A stretch of DNA of 14,574 nt from DASPXK01 sp035637315 (GTDB taxonomy: Bacteria; Chloroflexota; UBA6077; JACCZL01). The stretch spans positions 1 to 14,574 of the forward strand of contig DASPXK010000300.1 in NCBI GenBank assembly GCA_035637315.1, written 5' to 3'. The notes under the pieces were generated by a model, which saw only the letters and a list, made by a program, of their open reading frames with translations, did no database searches and had not been told where the DNA came from. Shown in pieces: positions 13,815-14,574 of this stretch (within the stretch, counting starts at the first letter, position 1; the number at the start of each line of letters is the position of its first letter). Made by a program: the position numbers and the translations under genes.

Positions 13815-14096
13815 CTAAGGCGGAAGTCGACCCCGGCCACCGGCCCCCTGGCCCGTCACGCCGTGCGCCGCCAGCCAGCGCTTACTCTCGGCGTGCAGGT
13901 CGGCGAGGTCCGGTCGGGCCAGGATCATGCGGTGGAGCAGTTCTTCCAGTTCGGCCGCGCTCTTGGCGCGAATGTCGGCCACCTGGCGCTCATCGCCGTA
14001 TCTGGCGGCTCCGGCCGAGAGAAAGTCGGCCAGCGCCGCGGGATTGCGTCGGTGCAAGACACGGCCGAGTCGGTCAACGTACTCGCGATCGGTCAC
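13815..14096 (-). CDS. Small helical protein of unknown function
   Basis: A 93-residue frame from GTG 14096: VTDREYVDRLGRVLHRRNPA, then an Ala/Leu/Arg/Glu-rich helical body with DERQVADIRAKSAAELEELL and RPDLADLHAESKRWLAAHG. The C-terminus (GQGAGGRGRLPP) is flexible. A GTG at 14150 would add 18 residues, all encoded by heptamer array E (MQSGRFTFHSAFFTLHFR); I choose the shorter start because the added part is repeat-derived and unlike the rest. Neither start has a Shine-Dalgarno. It is followed after six bases by another small gene. I do not recognise a family. Confidence 0.55.
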   Translation of the reverse strand: MTDREYVDRLGRVLHRRNPAALADFLSAGAARYGDERQVADIRAKSAAELEELLHRMILARPDLADLHAESKRWLAAHGVTGQGAGGRGRLPP

Positions 14097-14102
14097 GCGA
14101 AA

Positions 14103-14185
14103 ATGAAGAGTGAAAAATGCAGAGTGAAAAGTAAAGCGGCCGCTCTGCACCTTTGACTTTTCACTTTTGACCTTTCACTTTTCAC
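14103..14185. repeat. Heptamer array E: inverted arms of GTGAAAA / TTTTCAC units
   Basis: Left arm 14103-14137 has five units related to GTGAAAA. After a short GC-rich spacer, right arm 14144-14185 has six units related to TTTTCAC (variants CTTTCAC, TTTTGAC, CTTTGAC). A variant unit, ATGCAGA on the left and its near complement TCTGCAC on the right, occurs in both arms. It is strikingly AT-rich for this window. The stop codon of the upstream DUF3566-like gene (14177-14175) lies in the right arm. Confidence 0.9.
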
Positions 14186-14574
14186 TCCGGACGAGGTTGA
14201 CCTCGACACCGCCTGCAAGTCGCCCGAAGCTGTTGTAGACCAGGGCAATCGTGAGGGCGAAGAGGGCGGCTGCCAGAATGGCGACCGTCCACGGCACCAG
14301 CCAGAGCGCCGCGAAGGCAATCCCCAGGCGGTCGTCCCAGTAGATGAGGAAGTCATGAATACCTTTGAGCCGCAGCATGTCGACGAAATTCAAAGGCAAG
14401 CCGACGTTGATGACCGGGACCCGAATCTCCAGCCGAACCCATGCGTCCAGGAGAGCACGCAGCCAATGGAGCAGCCAACTGCCGGCGAGCGCGAAGAGGA
14501 GGCACGGCACCAGCCAGAACGCCGCGCCGACCGCCCCTCCGACACGGGTCAAGGCCGCGAATCCAACGTATGGG
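14175..14574 (-). CDS. DUF3566-like transmembrane protein (5' end outside window)
   Basis: The minus-strand frame is open to the window edge, so the start is probably outside; an internal TTG at 14552 is the first start codon inside. At least two membrane segments: about 14490-14545 (GAAFWLVPCLLFALAGSWLL) and about 14215-14310 (AFAALWLVPWTVAILAAALF and on). The ending ALVYNSFGRLAGGVEVNLVR closely resembles the conserved C-terminus of DUF3566 membrane proteins. The last residues, SEK, and the TGA stop are contributed by array E. It probably begins the small leftward cluster that includes the two unknown genes. Confidence 0.68.
   Translation of the reverse strand, partial: PYVGFAALTRVGGAVGAAFWLVPCLLFALAGSWLLHWLRALLDAWVRLEIRVPVINVGLPLNFVDMLRLKGIHDFLIYWDDRLGIAFAALWLVPWTVAILAAALFALTIALVYNSFGRLAGGVEVNLVRSEK

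Overview
This is a GC-rich stretch of bacterial chromosome with mostly tight gene spacing and frequent GTG/TTG starts. The gene content (a type II fatty acid synthase cluster, folC beside larC, a YIP1 protein, a PepSY protein, a DUF3566-like membrane protein and a probable P460 cytochrome) suggests an environmental, probably free-living Chloroflexota-like or related Gram-positive-lineage bacterium. That assignment is inference; no rRNA or marker gene is present. No prophage, CRISPR array, tRNA or insertion sequence is visible.

Layout. Positions 1-208 (minus) hold the 5' end of an exported protein resembling cytochrome P460, with two matching TGACC-N2-GGTCA palindromes upstream. Positions 395-4005 (minus) hold fabD, then two adjacent, catalytically intact KAS II genes, read from a good promoter at 4052-4080. 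A divergent promoter at 4180-4208 reads rightward into a coiled-coil protein and then a YIP1-family membrane protein. A 37-codon ribbon-helix-helix gene (5491-5604) and a possible remnant reading frame run up to the end of larC. folC and larC form a leftward pair (8344-5732). A flavoprotein oxidoreductase (8490-9707) diverges from folC, followed by a long-type chrA transporter gene. A SIMPL-domain secreted protein (minus) and a small excisionase-type HTH protein (plus) diverge from a region with an 8-bp inverted repeat. The right end holds a PepSY-type membrane-anchored protein, two small unknown genes and a DUF3566-like gene that runs off the window, all leftward.

The most unusual feature is a set of five arrays of 7-bp repeats (317-401, 1669-1755, 6904-6976, 12342-12483, 14103-14185). 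Each has its own unit sequence, but all share a plan: one arm of units, a short spacer, then an arm of the reverse-complement units, so each could fold into a long imperfect hairpin. In every case the right arm sits on, or 1 bp from, the stop codon of a leftward gene. In four of the five, the unit on that gene's sense strand contains a stop codon and the opposite strand of the same unit is stop-free. Because 7 is not a multiple of 3, three units close any incoming frame. Repeat DNA supplies the last residues and stop codons of both fabF genes, folC and the DUF3566-like gene, the start codon and about 16 N-terminal residues of LarC, and part of the basic tail of the HTH protein. Two other palindromic families (GGGCACGGCATGCCGTGCCC, twice; a 30-bp inverted repeat at 4725-4797) also occupy gene junctions.

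Functionally the window is mainly housekeeping: fatty acid elongation (fabD, two fabF), folate polyglutamylation (folC), nickel-pincer cofactor maturation (larC), redox and chromate/anion export, and cell-envelope proteins. No larA, larB or larE, and no acpP, fabG or fabH, lies in the window.
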